A stretch of DNA of 64,000 bases, taken from Bifidobacterium colobi (lineage in GTDB: Bacteria > Actinomycetota > Actinomycetes > Actinomycetales > Bifidobacteriaceae). The notes under the pieces were generated by a model, which did no database searches, was not told the origin of the DNA, and saw only the letters and a program-made list of their open reading frames with translations. Location: the NCBI RefSeq assembly GCF_018555455.1, contig NZ_JAFEJU010000004.1:248001-312000 (forward strand), written 5' to 3'. Positions 1-8,754 of the stretch are shown piece by piece. Within the stretch, counting starts at the first letter, position 1. Every line of letters begins with the position of its first letter. A program made the position numbers and the translations under genes.

Positions 1-765
1 GAAGACGCGTTCCAAGTGATCATCACCGACGAAGGCCGCCAACAGATCGACTCCGCATTGCGCGACATCGCGAAAACCCCATATCTGGCAGGGGAGTCCG
101 CAGCACTATTGGGACAGATTCGAGACGAACTTTCCCGCATCTACGATGGCATCGAAGCGGTACGTCATCAGATGCGCGTCTCCGATGAGGCGATCAGCCG
201 CTTAGTGCGCCAGCAGACCGATACGCGCTACCGTACGATGATGAGTCGCTTGAACCGGCTCTACGTGAACTTGAACGCGGACGCGAAAGCCCACGTCGGC
301 GACGCTTCACGACCATATGCAACCGATACATCGAGCGCTCTGTTCGCCCCATTGCCGATGCGCCCGGCACGTTCGATGACCTATACCGAAACTCCGGGAT
401 TGGAATCCTCGGTGACAGCCGACCGCGAGGCTCCACAGGTCAATCTCAAGGACATGGTCGAAGGTGGAGGCCCACGTCTGCGACACATGGTGGAGCTGAT
501 TCGCCACAATCCCGCCATCGAACACGGCACAGTGAACGTGGCAGCCAGTTTCAACCGTCTGCCCGAACGGGAACGTCGCGAAAGCGAAATCGTAGGCTTC
601 TTGGGTAGTCTGCCATCGGCATCAGTGGCAGACGAAGCCTCGGATACCAGTGCAGCTAATACGGTGTGGCATTGCATCGCCTTGGATGGAACGCCCAGAG
701 ACTGGATCACCAGCCCGGTATGGGCGTCGTTGGAAGAACTTGACAGCATCGTGGAGGAAGGATGA
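1..765 (+). CDS. jetA: Wadjet JetA/MksF-like protein (DUF3375), 3' part
   Basis: The reading frame is open from the first base, so the gene begins upstream of the window; the GTG at 16 is internal. About 254 residues of the C-terminal part are visible, including the [13 protein letters not shown] stretch that I associate with DUF3375 proteins. JetA is the kleisin-like (MksF) subunit of the Wadjet/MksBEF SMC complex that recognises and cleaves small circular plasmids. Its stop overlaps the ATG of the next gene (ATGA, 762-765), as expected for translational coupling within one operon. The family call rests on this segment together with the DUF4194 and SMC-like ATPase genes that follow. The N-terminus and promoter are not visible. 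Confidence 0.85.
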   Translation, partial: EDAFQVIITDEGRQQIDSALRDIAKTPYLAGESAALLGQIRDELSRIYDGIEAVRHQMRVSDEAISRLVRQQTDTRYRTMMSRLNRLYVNLNADAKAHVGDASRPYATDTSSALFAPLPMRPARSMTYTETPGLESSVTADREAPQVNLKDMVEGGGPRLRHMVELIRHNPAIEHGTVNVAASFNRLPERERRESEIVGFLGSLPSASVADEASDTSAANTVWHCIALDGTPRDWITSPVWASLEELDSIVEEG

Positions 766-1580
766 ACATGAGCGAACCAGTCGCCAACCCATACGCCCTG
801 TTTGAAGACGACCACGGCGATATGACCGCGGATGCGCGCATGGCCGCCATCGCCTTGAAACGCGAACGCTATATTTCCGGCCAGCTCTACGATCTGGTCA
901 ACGACAATCGCGAGGCGGTGGAACGCTCACTCAACAACGATCTGCTCGCCCTCGTAATCAACGAACGCTACCGCATCATGTACGCCACTCCGGTGGCCAA
1001 CGACAACGTGGCATTGCGAGCGCTCAAAACCCGCGCCAGTCTGAAACGCGAGGAGGCTGCCTTGCTTGCCTTCCTGCGCATTCGCGTGCTCGAATACGAG
1101 AACACCAGAACCAATCAATCCGAATGGCTGGTGAGCTTCGAGGAGATTCGCGCTGCGCTCGCATCCGGTGCCGGCTATCTGGCCTCGCGCAACGATGAGG
1201 AAGGCGTATTAAAGCAGGTGAGCGCCATCGTCTCCGCCATGATCACCTACGGGTACCTGAATCGATTGGATGATGAGGCCATGTATCTCATCACCCCACT
1301 GGTGCCCGTGGTGCTTGACCGTGAACTGGCCGACACCTGGCTGGACACCGCGGCCAAAAACCTGGACGATGCCCACGACGTGCGCGGGCCAGAAACCGCG
1401 AAAACCGAACAGGAAAACCTGGACTCTGATTCGGAGGAATCAACTGAGGATATTCCGGATGAAAGCCTTTTTACCGAACCATTGTTCAGCGCCTCGGATG
1501 GCGACACGCAAGCGGCGAACGGTGATGGTGAAGATGATGGTGCAACCGATACGAACGACACTGTGAAGGAAGGGGAGTGA
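762..1580 (+). CDS. jetB: Wadjet JetB/MksE-like protein (DUF4194)
   Basis: This 272-residue protein sits between the DUF3375 gene and an SMC-like ATPase, the position and size of JetB (MksE, DUF4194), the winged-helix accessory subunit that bridges kleisin and SMC heads. The first ~190 residues are a compact helical domain with features usual for DUF4194 (an [14 protein letters not shown] region, then [15 protein letters not shown]). The last ~75 residues are a strongly acidic, low-complexity tail rich in D, E, S and T. The start is the ATG overlapping the jetA stop, with GGAGGAAGG just upstream. The stop lies one base before the jetC ATG, so jetABC is clearly one transcript. Confidence 0.85.
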   Translation: MNMSEPVANPYALFEDDHGDMTADARMAAIALKRERYISGQLYDLVNDNREAVERSLNNDLLALVINERYRIMYATPVANDNVALRALKTRASLKREEAALLAFLRIRVLEYENTRTNQSEWLVSFEEIRAALASGAGYLASRNDEEGVLKQVSAIVSAMITYGYLNRLDDEAMYLITPLVPVVLDRELADTWLDTAAKNLDDAHDVRGPETAKTEQENLDSDSEESTEDIPDESLFTEPLFSASDGDTQAANGDGEDDGATDTNDTVKEGE

Positions 1581-1581
1581 G

Positions 1582-4500
1582 ATGGCAGCTGAACTGCAGA
1601 TGATCGCCGACCGTTGGATGATGGTCAGCCGCAGGCTCGTCAACTGGGGCTCCTACGAGGGTTATCACGAGTTCCGCCCCTCCACGGATTCCACCCTCCC
1701 GGTGACCTTGCTCGCCGGCGCCAGTGAATCCGGCAAATCCACATTGGTGGATGCGCAGATCTCCCTGCTTTACCCGACAGGCACGCCGTTCAACAAAGCA
1801 TCCAATTCCGGGCGTTCGGAACGCAGCGACTACACATATCTGCGGGGCATGATCGGCGTGGGCAGCAGCGAGCATGGCGACGAACCCATCTACCTGCGTG
1901 GCAAAGACAAAGTGACCGGAGCGCCGCAGGCGGTATGGGGCGCCATCGTGGACACCTATCGGAACCAGACCTCCGGGCAAATCCTGTCCTGCGCCAAATT
2001 CCTGTATCTGATGCCCGGCGATGGTCGCGCCGACGTTCGCCGCCAATACGCGGTCTGGGGCAAGCCCATCGACCCGAGGCTCATGGACCAATATCGTGAA
2101 TCACCGTTCACGCCCGGCCAATTGCGCGACACCTACCCCGACTGCCTGACCTTCCCCAGTGCTGAGGCCTTCCACAGTCACATCTGGTCGATCATGGGCC
2201 TGAGCGAGGAAGCCTGCCGACTGTTGCATAAGATCCAGTCCGCGGACGCACCATCCAAGCTCGACGACATCTTCAAACAAGGCGTGCTCGGCGTACCGGA
2301 AGCATTGGAACTCGCGCGCGCCACGGTCGAGGATTACGAACGCTATGACGCGAACTTCCATGCGATGGAGGAGAAAACCAAGCGCATGGACGCGTTGCAC
2401 GGCATCCAGGATGCCTATGGCGAGTATGCCAAAGCCAACCAGCGCGTACATATGTTCGACACTGTTGCAGGCGGCGATGGTGAGGCGGCTTCGGCGCCCT
2501 TGCACGATTGGGCCATGACGCGCATGCGCGCGGAAGTCAGTGCACAACTGCCTGTAGATCGCAGCGAAGCACAAGCCTACGAGTCCGAAGCGCGCAACGC
2601 GCGACGCAATGCCGAAAACCTGCGCAGCCGCATCGACATGATCCGCAGCCAGATGCAAGGACTCGATGGCGGCAACCTCACTCGCCTCGAAATGGAACTG
2701 GACCAAGCCAAGCGAGCGTTGGAGGAGACTGAATCCACCCGCAAACGCATCGAACAAACGTTCGCATCCATTGATGAACAACTACCCGTCAGCGAACAGG
2801 TATGGACCGAACGACGCATCAACGCCGTGGAATTCAAGCGCACCTATGATGACCGCGTCAGCGCATGCGAGGAGCAGCTCGCGGCAGCCATGAACACGCG
2901 AGCAGCAGCGCGAGATGCGCTCGAACGATTGCAACGCGACTATGATCGCCAGAAATCCCAGCGCACCCGCATCACCCAGCACATGGATGAAACCCGGGCG
3001 ATGCTGGCACGCGCCACCGGATTGACTCCGGCGGACCTCCCGTATGTGGCCGAACTCATGGACGTCAAGGAAACCGACGAACAATGGCGCATTGCCATGA
3101 ACGTAGCCTATGGCTCCTTCGCGCAAACCATTCTGGTAGACAAACGTTATGAACAAGGCTTCGCAGCCAAAGTCAGCACCATCGACCCGCATGCGATGAG
3201 CCGGCGCACCTGGCAATTCGTAGACACCACACGCGACTATGCAGCCGACGGTAAGCATGCCGACGTTGACGAATCCGCACACGCAGAAGACGACTGGCTC
3301 TCCGGCAAACTGCGTTACCGTGAAGACTCGCCGTTCGCCGGATGGCTGCGCTCGCAGACCCAAGCCGAACGTTACGATGCACTCTGTGTGAGCACCATCA
3401 ATGACACCGACCGCACCACCCGCCAAGTGCAGACGGACGGTCAAATCAAATCCGGTGCACGCGGCCAGCACGGCATCAAAGACCGAGCGCAAGTCATCGG
3501 ATTCGTCAACGAAGCTTATCTGGATAATCTCAAGCAGCAAATCGATCAATCCCAAGAGGAATTGCATAAGGCAAACGCCGATTACACAGCAGCCAAGCAA
3601 CAATCGGACAAACTGCATCGCGAACTCGAACTCGCCAACCAGCTCGCCTATACATCCTGGGAGCGCATCGACATCGATGGAGCGCGCAAGGCCATCGCGG
3701 ATATCGAAGCTTCCATTGCCTCCATCAAGAACGATCCCAAGCTCGCCGAACTTGCCGCTCGCAAGGATGAGTTGACCGCTGAACTGGAGCAATTGGACGA
3801 ACGCCGCATGCAAGCCGAACAGTCTGCAACCTCGGCCTCACAGGCTGTGGAAGCGGCACTCCTGTGGCTGAATCATCATACGGATACAACGCAAGAGCAG
3901 ACCGGTGCGGAAACTTCGACTACGCCGGCTATGCCGAACGATGTGACTGCCGTTCTGGCCGAAGCCTATGAGAATCGTTTCGCTGGCTTGGAAGGTGCGG
4001 CGATGCGAGCGCATATGATCATCGGTGCGGGAGCTGCCTCGTCTGATTTCGCCGAGCGTGTGCTCACCGGCATGGTCAAGGATATCGACGCGCGTATCAC
4101 CATGCTGAAGGCGCAGGCTTCCGCGGCACGTACGGCCGTCGAATCGAAGATGAGCGCCTACATCGGCATCTGGGCGGCGGATGATGATGCGCTCACCGCC
4201 AGCGTGGAAGACTACCGCTACTACCTCGATGAGCTCGAAAGTCTTACGCAGCTGGCCGCCACCACGGCCACGGAAGCCGAATACCATCGTTGCCTCGACC
4301 AGTTGCTGATGAGCTTCCTGACCATCAAGCGAGCCATCGACACCGATGCCACCGACATCCATGACCAGCTCGACCGCATCAACGCCATGCTCAAAGGCCA
4401 GCAGTTCGGCCCCAAGCACGGCAGCCTGTCCCTGCAGGCGGATGTACGCAGACCGGAACGCACGTTCTCCAGCCAGCTCACACGAGCCATCGGCATCTTG

Positions 4501-5112
4501 AACGATTGGAAGAGCACTGACGGAGCATCGGATGATTCGGCAAAGCGCACCGAATCCCGCCGTGCTTTCGCCGCTTGCGCTCCAATGGTTGCGTTGCTGA
4601 AGGACGAGCTCGCTCAAGTCAAGGATGCGAACGGCATCAAGCAATACGGCGCCCGCAACCTCGACCCGCGTTGCCGCTCCTCGTTCTATGCCATCGTGCA
4701 CCATGCGGACGGCCCGGACGAGCGCATCACTTCGACCGGCGGCCGATCAGGAGGCGCATTGCAGGAGCTCACCTCGTTCGTCTATGGCGCTGCATTGATC
4801 TACCTGCTGGGCGGCGGCATGGAGAACCGCTTGAAGCCGAGTTATACCACACTGTTCCTCGATGAGGCGCTCATCAAGGCGGACGGCCGTTATACGCAAC
4901 GTGCGTTGAGCGTGCTGCCACGACTTGGCTTCCAGGTCATCGTCTCCGCTCCGGAAAGCAAGACCGGCGAAATCCTTGAGGTGTCCACCAAAGCCTACGT
5001 GACCTACAAGGATCCTGACACCGGCCTCACCTCCCTGCGCGAAGCCAGCTTGGATGGCATCGACGAAGAGGATATGAACGCGACTGAAGCGCCGCAATCC
5101 GTATCCGAATAG
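1582..5112 (+). CDS. jetC: Wadjet JetC/MksB-like SMC-family ATPase
   Basis: This is a 1176-residue SMC/Rad50-like ATPase. Walker A is GASESGKST at residues 46-54. A long charged helical region rich in E, R, Q and A spans roughly 270-480 and 650-780, flanking a hinge-like insert, as expected for coiled-coil arms. The C-terminal head carries a signature motif GGRSGG near 1053-1058 and Walker B TTLFLDE with the acidic pair at 1094-1095. JetC (MksB) supplies the ATP-driven loop-extrusion motor of Wadjet, which acts with the JetD nuclease against plasmids. The start follows AGGGGAG directly after jetB. No jetD (DUF3322/DUF2220 topoisomerase VI-like nuclease) follows; the next frame is a gene fragment of another family. 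Confidence 0.9.
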   Translation: MAAELQMIADRWMMVSRRLVNWGSYEGYHEFRPSTDSTLPVTLLAGASESGKSTLVDAQISLLYPTGTPFNKASNSGRSERSDYTYLRGMIGVGSSEHGDEPIYLRGKDKVTGAPQAVWGAIVDTYRNQTSGQILSCAKFLYLMPGDGRADVRRQYAVWGKPIDPRLMDQYRESPFTPGQLRDTYPDCLTFPSAEAFHSHIWSIMGLSEEACRLLHKIQSADAPSKLDDIFKQGVLGVPEALELARATVEDYERYDANFHAMEEKTKRMDALHGIQDAYGEYAKANQRVHMFDTVAGGDGEAASAPLHDWAMTRMRAEVSAQLPVDRSEAQAYESEARNARRNAENLRSRIDMIRSQMQGLDGGNLTRLEMELDQAKRALEETESTRKRIEQTFASIDEQLPVSEQVWTERRINAVEFKRTYDDRVSACEEQLAAAMNTRAAARDALERLQRDYDRQKSQRTRITQHMDETRAMLARATGLTPADLPYVAELMDVKETDEQWRIAMNVAYGSFAQTILVDKRYEQGFAAKVSTIDPHAMSRRTWQFVDTTRDYAADGKHADVDESAHAEDDWLSGKLRYREDSPFAGWLRSQTQAERYDALCVSTINDTDRTTRQVQTDGQIKSGARGQHGIKDRAQVIGFVNEAYLDNLKQQIDQSQEELHKANADYTAAKQQSDKLHRELELANQLAYTSWERIDIDGARKAIADIEASIASIKNDPKLAELAARKDELTAELEQLDERRMQAEQSATSASQAVEAALLWLNHHTDTTQEQTGAETSTTPAMPNDVTAVLAEAYENRFAGLEGAAMRAHMIIGAGAASSDFAERVLTGMVKDIDARITMLKAQASAARTAVESKMSAYIGIWAADDDALTASVEDYRYYLDELESLTQLAATTATEAEYHRCLDQLLMSFLTIKRAIDTDATDIHDQLDRINAMLKGQQFGPKHGSLSLQADVRRPERTFSSQLTRAIGILNDWKSTDGASDDSAKRTESRRAFAACAPMVALLKDELAQVKDANGIKQYGARNLDPRCRSSFYAIVHHADGPDERITSTGGRSGGALQELTSFVYGAALIYLLGGGMENRLKPSYTTLFLDEALIKADGRYTQRALSVLPRLGFQVIVSAPESKTGEILEVSTKAYVTYKDPDTGLTSLREASLDGIDEEDMNATEAPQSVSE

Positions 5113-5151
5113 TTTGTGATGCAGCTAGAGGGGTGAAAAGGATATCCAATC

Positions 5152-5331
5152 ATGACTGGTATGAACGATGACAGTAAGCCAGCTGATGGCGTGCATTCAC
5201 TGAAGCGCCGGGATAATGAACGCACTGTAGCTGGCGGGCATCGCAGAATGCGGCGAGCGGATCGGGAGATCGTCGATTTCACACAGATAGGTGAGATCAT
5301 CAGCCGCTGCGACATCGTTGATGTCGCATAG
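5152..5331 (+). pseudogene. Truncated NimA-like (pyridoxamine 5'-phosphate oxidase fold) gene remnant
   Basis: A short frame of 59 codons starts at ATG 5152, with GGGTGAAAAGGA upstream. Its second half reads MRRADREIVDFTQIGEI followed by ISRCDIV, closely resembling the N-terminus of NimA/5-nitroimidazole-reductase-like flavoproteins (usually MRRKDRE...EI...CDV). In those proteins about 120 more residues follow, including the FMN-binding barrel. Here a TAG stop occurs right after that N-terminal signature and I find no continuation in any frame before mazG. I infer a decayed gene end. It could instead be a genuine small peptide gene. The family assignment is from memory of the motif and is moderately sure. 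Confidence 0.5.
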
Positions 5332-5381
5332 CCGCATGCATACTCAACGGATTGCATAGCGGAGTGCTTCCTAACAAATAA

Positions 5382-6260
5382 TCATGCTTCGCCATCAAGT
5401 TCTTGCTCATGCGAGGCGATGGCGGTTTCTACATCGCGCAGTCGGTTGCGTAAGACAGCTTCGATATCGATCCCCTCGGATTGAGCATGGCGTACGATGG
5501 CGAGGATCTCATCGGCATAAGTCGAGGCCTTCGAATCAGAAGGATTCGTTGTGATTGGTGAATCCGATGTGTCTTCTTCGTTGTAATTCTGAGCATCATT
5601 CGTTTTGATCGCCTCATCGAAGACGGCGAGTAGGTCATCCTTGTGCGCTGATTTCATGATGCGTGAAACCACTTTGGCCGCTCGCGGCAACGCACCTTGC
5701 GCATGCGAGATGCCTTCGAGCACGGACTTGCGATGCTTCTCCTGCTGTTTCATCCGTTCCCACAGGGCGAGCGTCTCCTCCGGGGAAAGCGTAGTCCCGT
5801 TTACTTGTGCCTCATCGTCTGCATCAGCGACATCATCATCAGGCTCGAAGACGTGTGGATGGCGGGTGATGAGTTTGTTCACCAGACGATCAGCCACCTC
5901 GTCAATGTCAAATGGATCGGTTGAGTCGGAAGCGCACACCCGTGCTTGGAACACCGACTGCAGCAACACGTCGCCCAGCTCCTCGCGCATGTTATCTCTG
6001 TCGTTCGTCTCCACTGCATCCACATACTCGTAGGTCTCCTCGAGCAGCGGTTTGAGCAGCGAACGATTCGTCTGCTTGCCATCCCAAGGGCATCCGCCCG
6101 GCGAATACAGAATGTCCACAATGGCTTTGACCCGCTCCAACGCACTCGGAGCCTGTGCTACTGGTTTCAGCTTCGAGCACCGTTCAAAGCCAGCCGGTAG
6201 ACGATATCCGCGTTGTTTATTCGAAGTCTGCTCTTGGATGCATTCTGTGCCGCTATCCAT
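5382..6260 (-). CDS. mazG: MazG-family nucleoside triphosphate pyrophosphohydrolase
   Basis: MazG hydrolyses (d)NTPs to NMP and pyrophosphate, cleaning damaged nucleotides and moderating the stringent response. The 292-residue protein shows the family hallmarks in order: CPWD at 57-60 followed by QT, the EExxE-type metal site LLEETYEYVDA around 72-82, EELGDVLL at 93-100, and RHPHVF at 133-138. The C-terminal third is charged, with a serine/threonine-rich insert. A ~40-residue N-terminal extension precedes the domain. The start is ATG 6260 with AAAGGAAA upstream. It is transcribed alone, away from the Wadjet operon. The region 6261-6391 upstream holds only its promoter area and the 3' flank of the toxin remnant. 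Confidence 0.9.
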   Translation of the reverse strand: MDSGTECIQEQTSNKQRGYRLPAGFERCSKLKPVAQAPSALERVKAIVDILYSPGGCPWDGKQTNRSLLKPLLEETYEYVDAVETNDRDNMREELGDVLLQSVFQARVCASDSTDPFDIDEVADRLVNKLITRHPHVFEPDDDVADADDEAQVNGTTLSPEETLALWERMKQQEKHRKSVLEGISHAQGALPRAAKVVSRIMKSAHKDDLLAVFDEAIKTNDAQNYNEEDTSDSPITTNPSDSKASTYADEILAIVRHAQSEGIDIEAVLRNRLRDVETAIASHEQELDGEA

Positions 6261-6391
6261 GCTGTTTTTCCTTTCACTCGAACCGTGAATCTGCCTGCTC
6301 TAGACATACCAATTATGGCTATGCGTCGAAGAAACGAACTTATTGAAGTGCTTTGGAGGGGGAAATAATGGATTGTGGATTAAGATTCAGA

Positions 6392-6706
6392 CTAGTTGCA
6401 CATTAATTTGCGCATCATACGGGCGAATCTGGCCAGACCGGAGTTTTCAAGCCGCTCCAGTTCTTCCTGCATGGTGCGCGGCGGATGCTTCTTTGATAAG
6501 ACCAGTTCGTTCATGGCTTTGATTGTACGTTCCGGATATGCCTCGGCGACATTAGTTAGAAACGCGTCAGGATGACGGGCGGATAATCCGATTTTAGCGA
6601 GTTGGTTCGCTGGAAAGTCCTTCAGATTGAAAGTGACGATCACATCCACATCGCCGTTATAGGCTGCGGCCGGCAATACGACCTCACCGGTCGTCCAATC
6701 CACCTT
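6392..6706 (-). pseudogene. PIN-domain toxin, C-terminal remnant
   Basis: The frame encodes the second half of a PIN-domain ribonuclease toxin: LPAAAYNGDVDVIVTFNLKD, then a segment resembling the HPDAFLTNV region of VapC-like proteins, and a helical tail ending at 6392. The first ~100 residues, with the N-terminal catalytic aspartates, are absent. The recognisable toxin frame begins inside the 3' end of the antitoxin gene, in a different frame, without its own ATG or Shine-Dalgarno site. A deletion joining the start of the toxin to its 3' half would produce exactly this. Without the first acidic residues the nuclease should be dead. Upstream codons in the same frame (to 6859) are antitoxin sequence read out of frame. 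Confidence 0.65.
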
Positions 6707-7058
6707 GGCTAGCGACCTCGCGCATGTTTTCCAATGATTCATGACTGTGGGATTCCGACTTGTTGCGGTAGGCGATGACCTGCGCGCGGGAAACCATGCG
6801 ATTGCCTTTCGCACCGTAGCGCACGAATGGAATCTCGCCGGCGTCAAGCATGCGGGCAACTGTCTTCGCCGATACGCCGAGAATCTGTGCGGCTTCGCCG
6901 GTAGTAATCATCTCTGCCGAATTGTCATCGTGCACGATGGCCGCAAACGCGCGACGCAGCTCCTCCGCATCCAACGGGTACGCTTTGCCGTCGCCCGTGG
7001 TGATGTATGCGGATCCTTTGCTGATTTGGGAAATGGGAATTGCCTCGAATGTGGTCAT
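6684..7058 (-). CDS. Excisionase-type HTH antitoxin
   Basis: This 124-residue DNA-binding protein has an N-terminal strand-rich part followed by a helix-turn-helix of the excisionase/MerR-like class at ~51-99 (ITTGEAAQILGVSAKTVARM, then a basic wing). Genes of this kind commonly precede a PIN-domain RNase and act as antitoxin and autorepressor. Here the expected toxin survives only as a 3' fragment. The start is ATG 7058 with GAAAGGAT upstream. The last ~20 codons overlap the toxin remnant in another frame, so its own C-terminus may also be altered. Tandem 9-bp repeats at 7108-7134, just upstream, may be its operator. It may now be only an orphan regulator. Confidence 0.7.
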   Translation of the reverse strand: MTTFEAIPISQISKGSAYITTGDGKAYPLDAEELRRAFAAIVHDDNSAEMITTGEAAQILGVSAKTVARMLDAGEIPFVRYGAKGNRMVSRAQVIAYRNKSESHSHESLENMREVASQGGLDDR

Positions 7059-7107
7059 GGCTGATCCTTTCCTGAAACCTTATTCTCAGCCTACCTCAGA
7101 CCAGACA

Positions 7108-7134
7108 TTTCGGCAATATTGGACATATCGGACA
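7108..7134. promoter_or_regulatory. Three tandem 9-bp repeats upstream of the antitoxin gene
   Basis: The units TTTCGGCAA, TATTGGACA and TATCGGACA lie end to end at 7108, 7117 and 7126, about 50 bp upstream of the antitoxin ATG (minus strand). A diverged unit may precede them at 7099. Such spaced direct repeats fit an autoregulatory operator. Function is inferred. Confidence 0.4.
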
Positions 7135-7153
7135 ATGAGCCGATTCTGATATA

Positions 7154-7187
7154 CGAGGGCGCGACGCGATTTATCGCGGTGCCCTCG
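7154..7187 (-). terminator. Hairpin after the MFS exporter gene
   Basis: The outer stem is CGAGGGC/GCCCTCG (7154-7160 with 7181-7187). An inner stem CGCGA/TCGCG (7065-offset: 7165-7169 with 7174-7178) closes a TTTA loop. It lies 30 bp beyond the exporter stop on the minus strand and before the antitoxin promoter. The flanking T tract is poor, so termination is likely but not certain. Confidence 0.5.
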
Positions 7188-7217
7188 TTCGATTGCCTTG
7201 CACTGCCGGTCATTGTC

Positions 7218-8534
7218 TTACAGTTCAGCCTGCTCCCATCGTGCCGGTAGCGGGATGCTACGTGTCGGGGTGACGCAGGCGAGCAGTAGGCCAAGACCTG
7301 CACAAGCAACGACCAGTATCATGACCGCGTGGAAACCGAGCCCGGGTGTCTGTAACAGCCAGCCGACCAGTGCCGGCGTCAAAGCTCCGGGAATGCCGAT
7401 TGCGGTTTCGAATACGGTAGACACTCTTCCTTGCATGTCATCCGGCGTGCGTCCGTAGATGAAGCCGAGTTCGCCGGCATTCAGCGCGGGGAACAGCAGG
7501 GAAGCCATCACCATGCATACGACGATTACACCGTATGAGTCGGTGAACAGCAACGGTATCATCGCAACCGTAAACACGGCAAAGGTGAGCATGATGAGCT
7601 TGCCGGTCGGAATATGATCGACCAGCCAGCCGGCAGCCAGCGAACCAATCAATGCGGCAATGCCTGTGGCTGTGCCGACCATGCCGATAAGCGCAGCGTC
7701 CGTACCGCGTGAGGCAAGCATGATTTGTACGCCGATGATGCTTCCGCAGCAAGCGACGTTGATGACTGCTCCTTGGACGATGGCTGCAAGAACCGTTCGT
7801 CTGGTTAACGTCCATCTCCAGCCCTCAAGAAACTGGGCAATGAATGACGAATCCATTGTCGGGTCACTGACGATTTGTCGATTCGCCAGACCGCTCTCGG
7901 CTGTCCCTTTCGTCTTCCTCGGCAATGCCAGTGCAGTGAGCGCCGCTGCCAGATACAGCACTGTGGACGCGAGGAACGGGCACCAACCGGCGATCCTATA
8001 CAGCAGTCCGCCGATCGCCCCGCCGGACAGTTCGACGCAGGATTCACGTGCTTCGCGTATCGCCTGCGCCTTGGCGAATCGTTCCATCGGCACAATTGAT
8101 TTGAGCATCGCGTCATTGGAAGGTCCAAGTAGACCATTCATAATCGCAAACATAATGACGAACATCATGAATAGTGCTGCATTCATCATGCCAGAAGCGA
8201 GAAGAACGGTCGCTGACATAGATAACACCATGCCGACGATTCCGAGCAGAATCATCAGCCATCTACGGTTGTACCGGTCAGCTATCGCGCCACCGATGGA
8301 CATAAGCACTAGCCCTATAGCGGATTCGATAGTGACCAGTAGCCCCGAGATAAAAGCGGAGTCGGATAAAGCCAGACCAATCAGCGGTATGGCAAACGTA
8401 CGAAGACTGACTGCGAAAACATCGGCAGTGTCGGCAATGAACCAGTTACGGTATGCGGCCAAGCGCCACAGCGAACGAGGATTTTGCGCGGTTTCGGTGG
8501 TGGAGTGATTGGATCGGTGAATATCGGTGTTCAT
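7218..8534 (-). CDS. MFS exporter (drug/siderophore efflux type)
   Basis: This is a 438-residue 12-helix major facilitator. Motif A reads GGAIADRYNRR at 81-91 between helices 2 and 3. The overall pattern (N-terminal LWRLAAYRNWFIADTADVF, conserved proline/glycine-rich helices, GRV-type motif before helix 11) resembles MFS_3/enterobactin-exporter and macrolide-efflux-like carriers of Gram-positives. Substrate cannot be read from the sequence. The start is ATG 8534, preceded by only a weak ribosome-binding site. Upstream lies an 11-codon leader peptide gene and a strong intrinsic terminator (8653-8754). That arrangement suggests expression controlled by transcription attenuation, as for several ribosome-targeting-antibiotic resistance genes. 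Confidence 0.85.
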   Translation of the reverse strand: MNTDIHRSNHSTTETAQNPRSLWRLAAYRNWFIADTADVFAVSLRTFAIPLIGLALSDSAFISGLLVTIESAIGLVLMSIGGAIADRYNRRWLMILLGIVGMVLSMSATVLLASGMMNAALFMMFVIMFAIMNGLLGPSNDAMLKSIVPMERFAKAQAIREARESCVELSGGAIGGLLYRIAGWCPFLASTVLYLAAALTALALPRKTKGTAESGLANRQIVSDPTMDSSFIAQFLEGWRWTLTRRTVLAAIVQGAVINVACCGSIIGVQIMLASRGTDAALIGMVGTATGIAALIGSLAAGWLVDHIPTGKLIMLTFAVFTVAMIPLLFTDSYGVIVVCMVMASLLFPALNAGELGFIYGRTPDDMQGRVSTVFETAIGIPGALTPALVGWLLQTPGLGFHAVMILVVACAGLGLLLACVTPTRSIPLPARWEQAEL

Positions 8535-8639
8535 GGTGAAACTCGTTTCATGACTGCCATGAACGGCACGCGAAAGCCAATCGAATTACGGCTGGTTATG
8601 GCATCGCACATCGCGTTCATGGGATGCGTTCTGAAATCA

Positions 8640-8683
8640 GGCATAACAACAAATCGCGCGAGCCTTAATTAGCTCGCAGCGAT
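8640..8683 (-). terminator. Intrinsic terminator/attenuator before the MFS exporter
   Basis: Read on the minus strand, ATCGC-T-GCGAGC (8683-8672) pairs with GCTCGC-GCGAT (8663-8653): 11 pairs, a single bulged T and an 8-nt loop. TTTGTTGTTAT follows at once. It lies between an 11-codon leader ORF and the exporter gene, so it ends leader transcription unless disrupted. The leader segment GTTCGCA (8734-8728) can pair with TGCGAGC of the 5' arm (8678-8672, one G-U), a candidate antiterminator. Confidence 0.7.
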
Positions 8684-8718
8684 AGAGGAAACGGCAGGAA
8701 GACGAACCGTCAACCCGC

Positions 8719-8754
8719 TTAGTCGTATGCGAACGATTCCAGAACGTTGTACAT
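8719..8754 (-). CDS. Leader peptide MYNVLESFAYD upstream of MFS exporter
   Basis: An 11-codon ORF has a strong ribosome-binding site (AGGAG, 6 nt before ATG 8754) and a TAA stop. It ends 35 nt before the attenuator stem. The peptide has no run of one amino acid, so it is unlike amino-acid-biosynthesis leaders. It is more like short upstream ORFs that sense drug-stalled ribosomes. No homology is claimed. The evidence is position, ribosome-binding site and the overlapping alternative RNA pairing. Confidence 0.55.
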   Translation of the reverse strand: MYNVLESFAYD

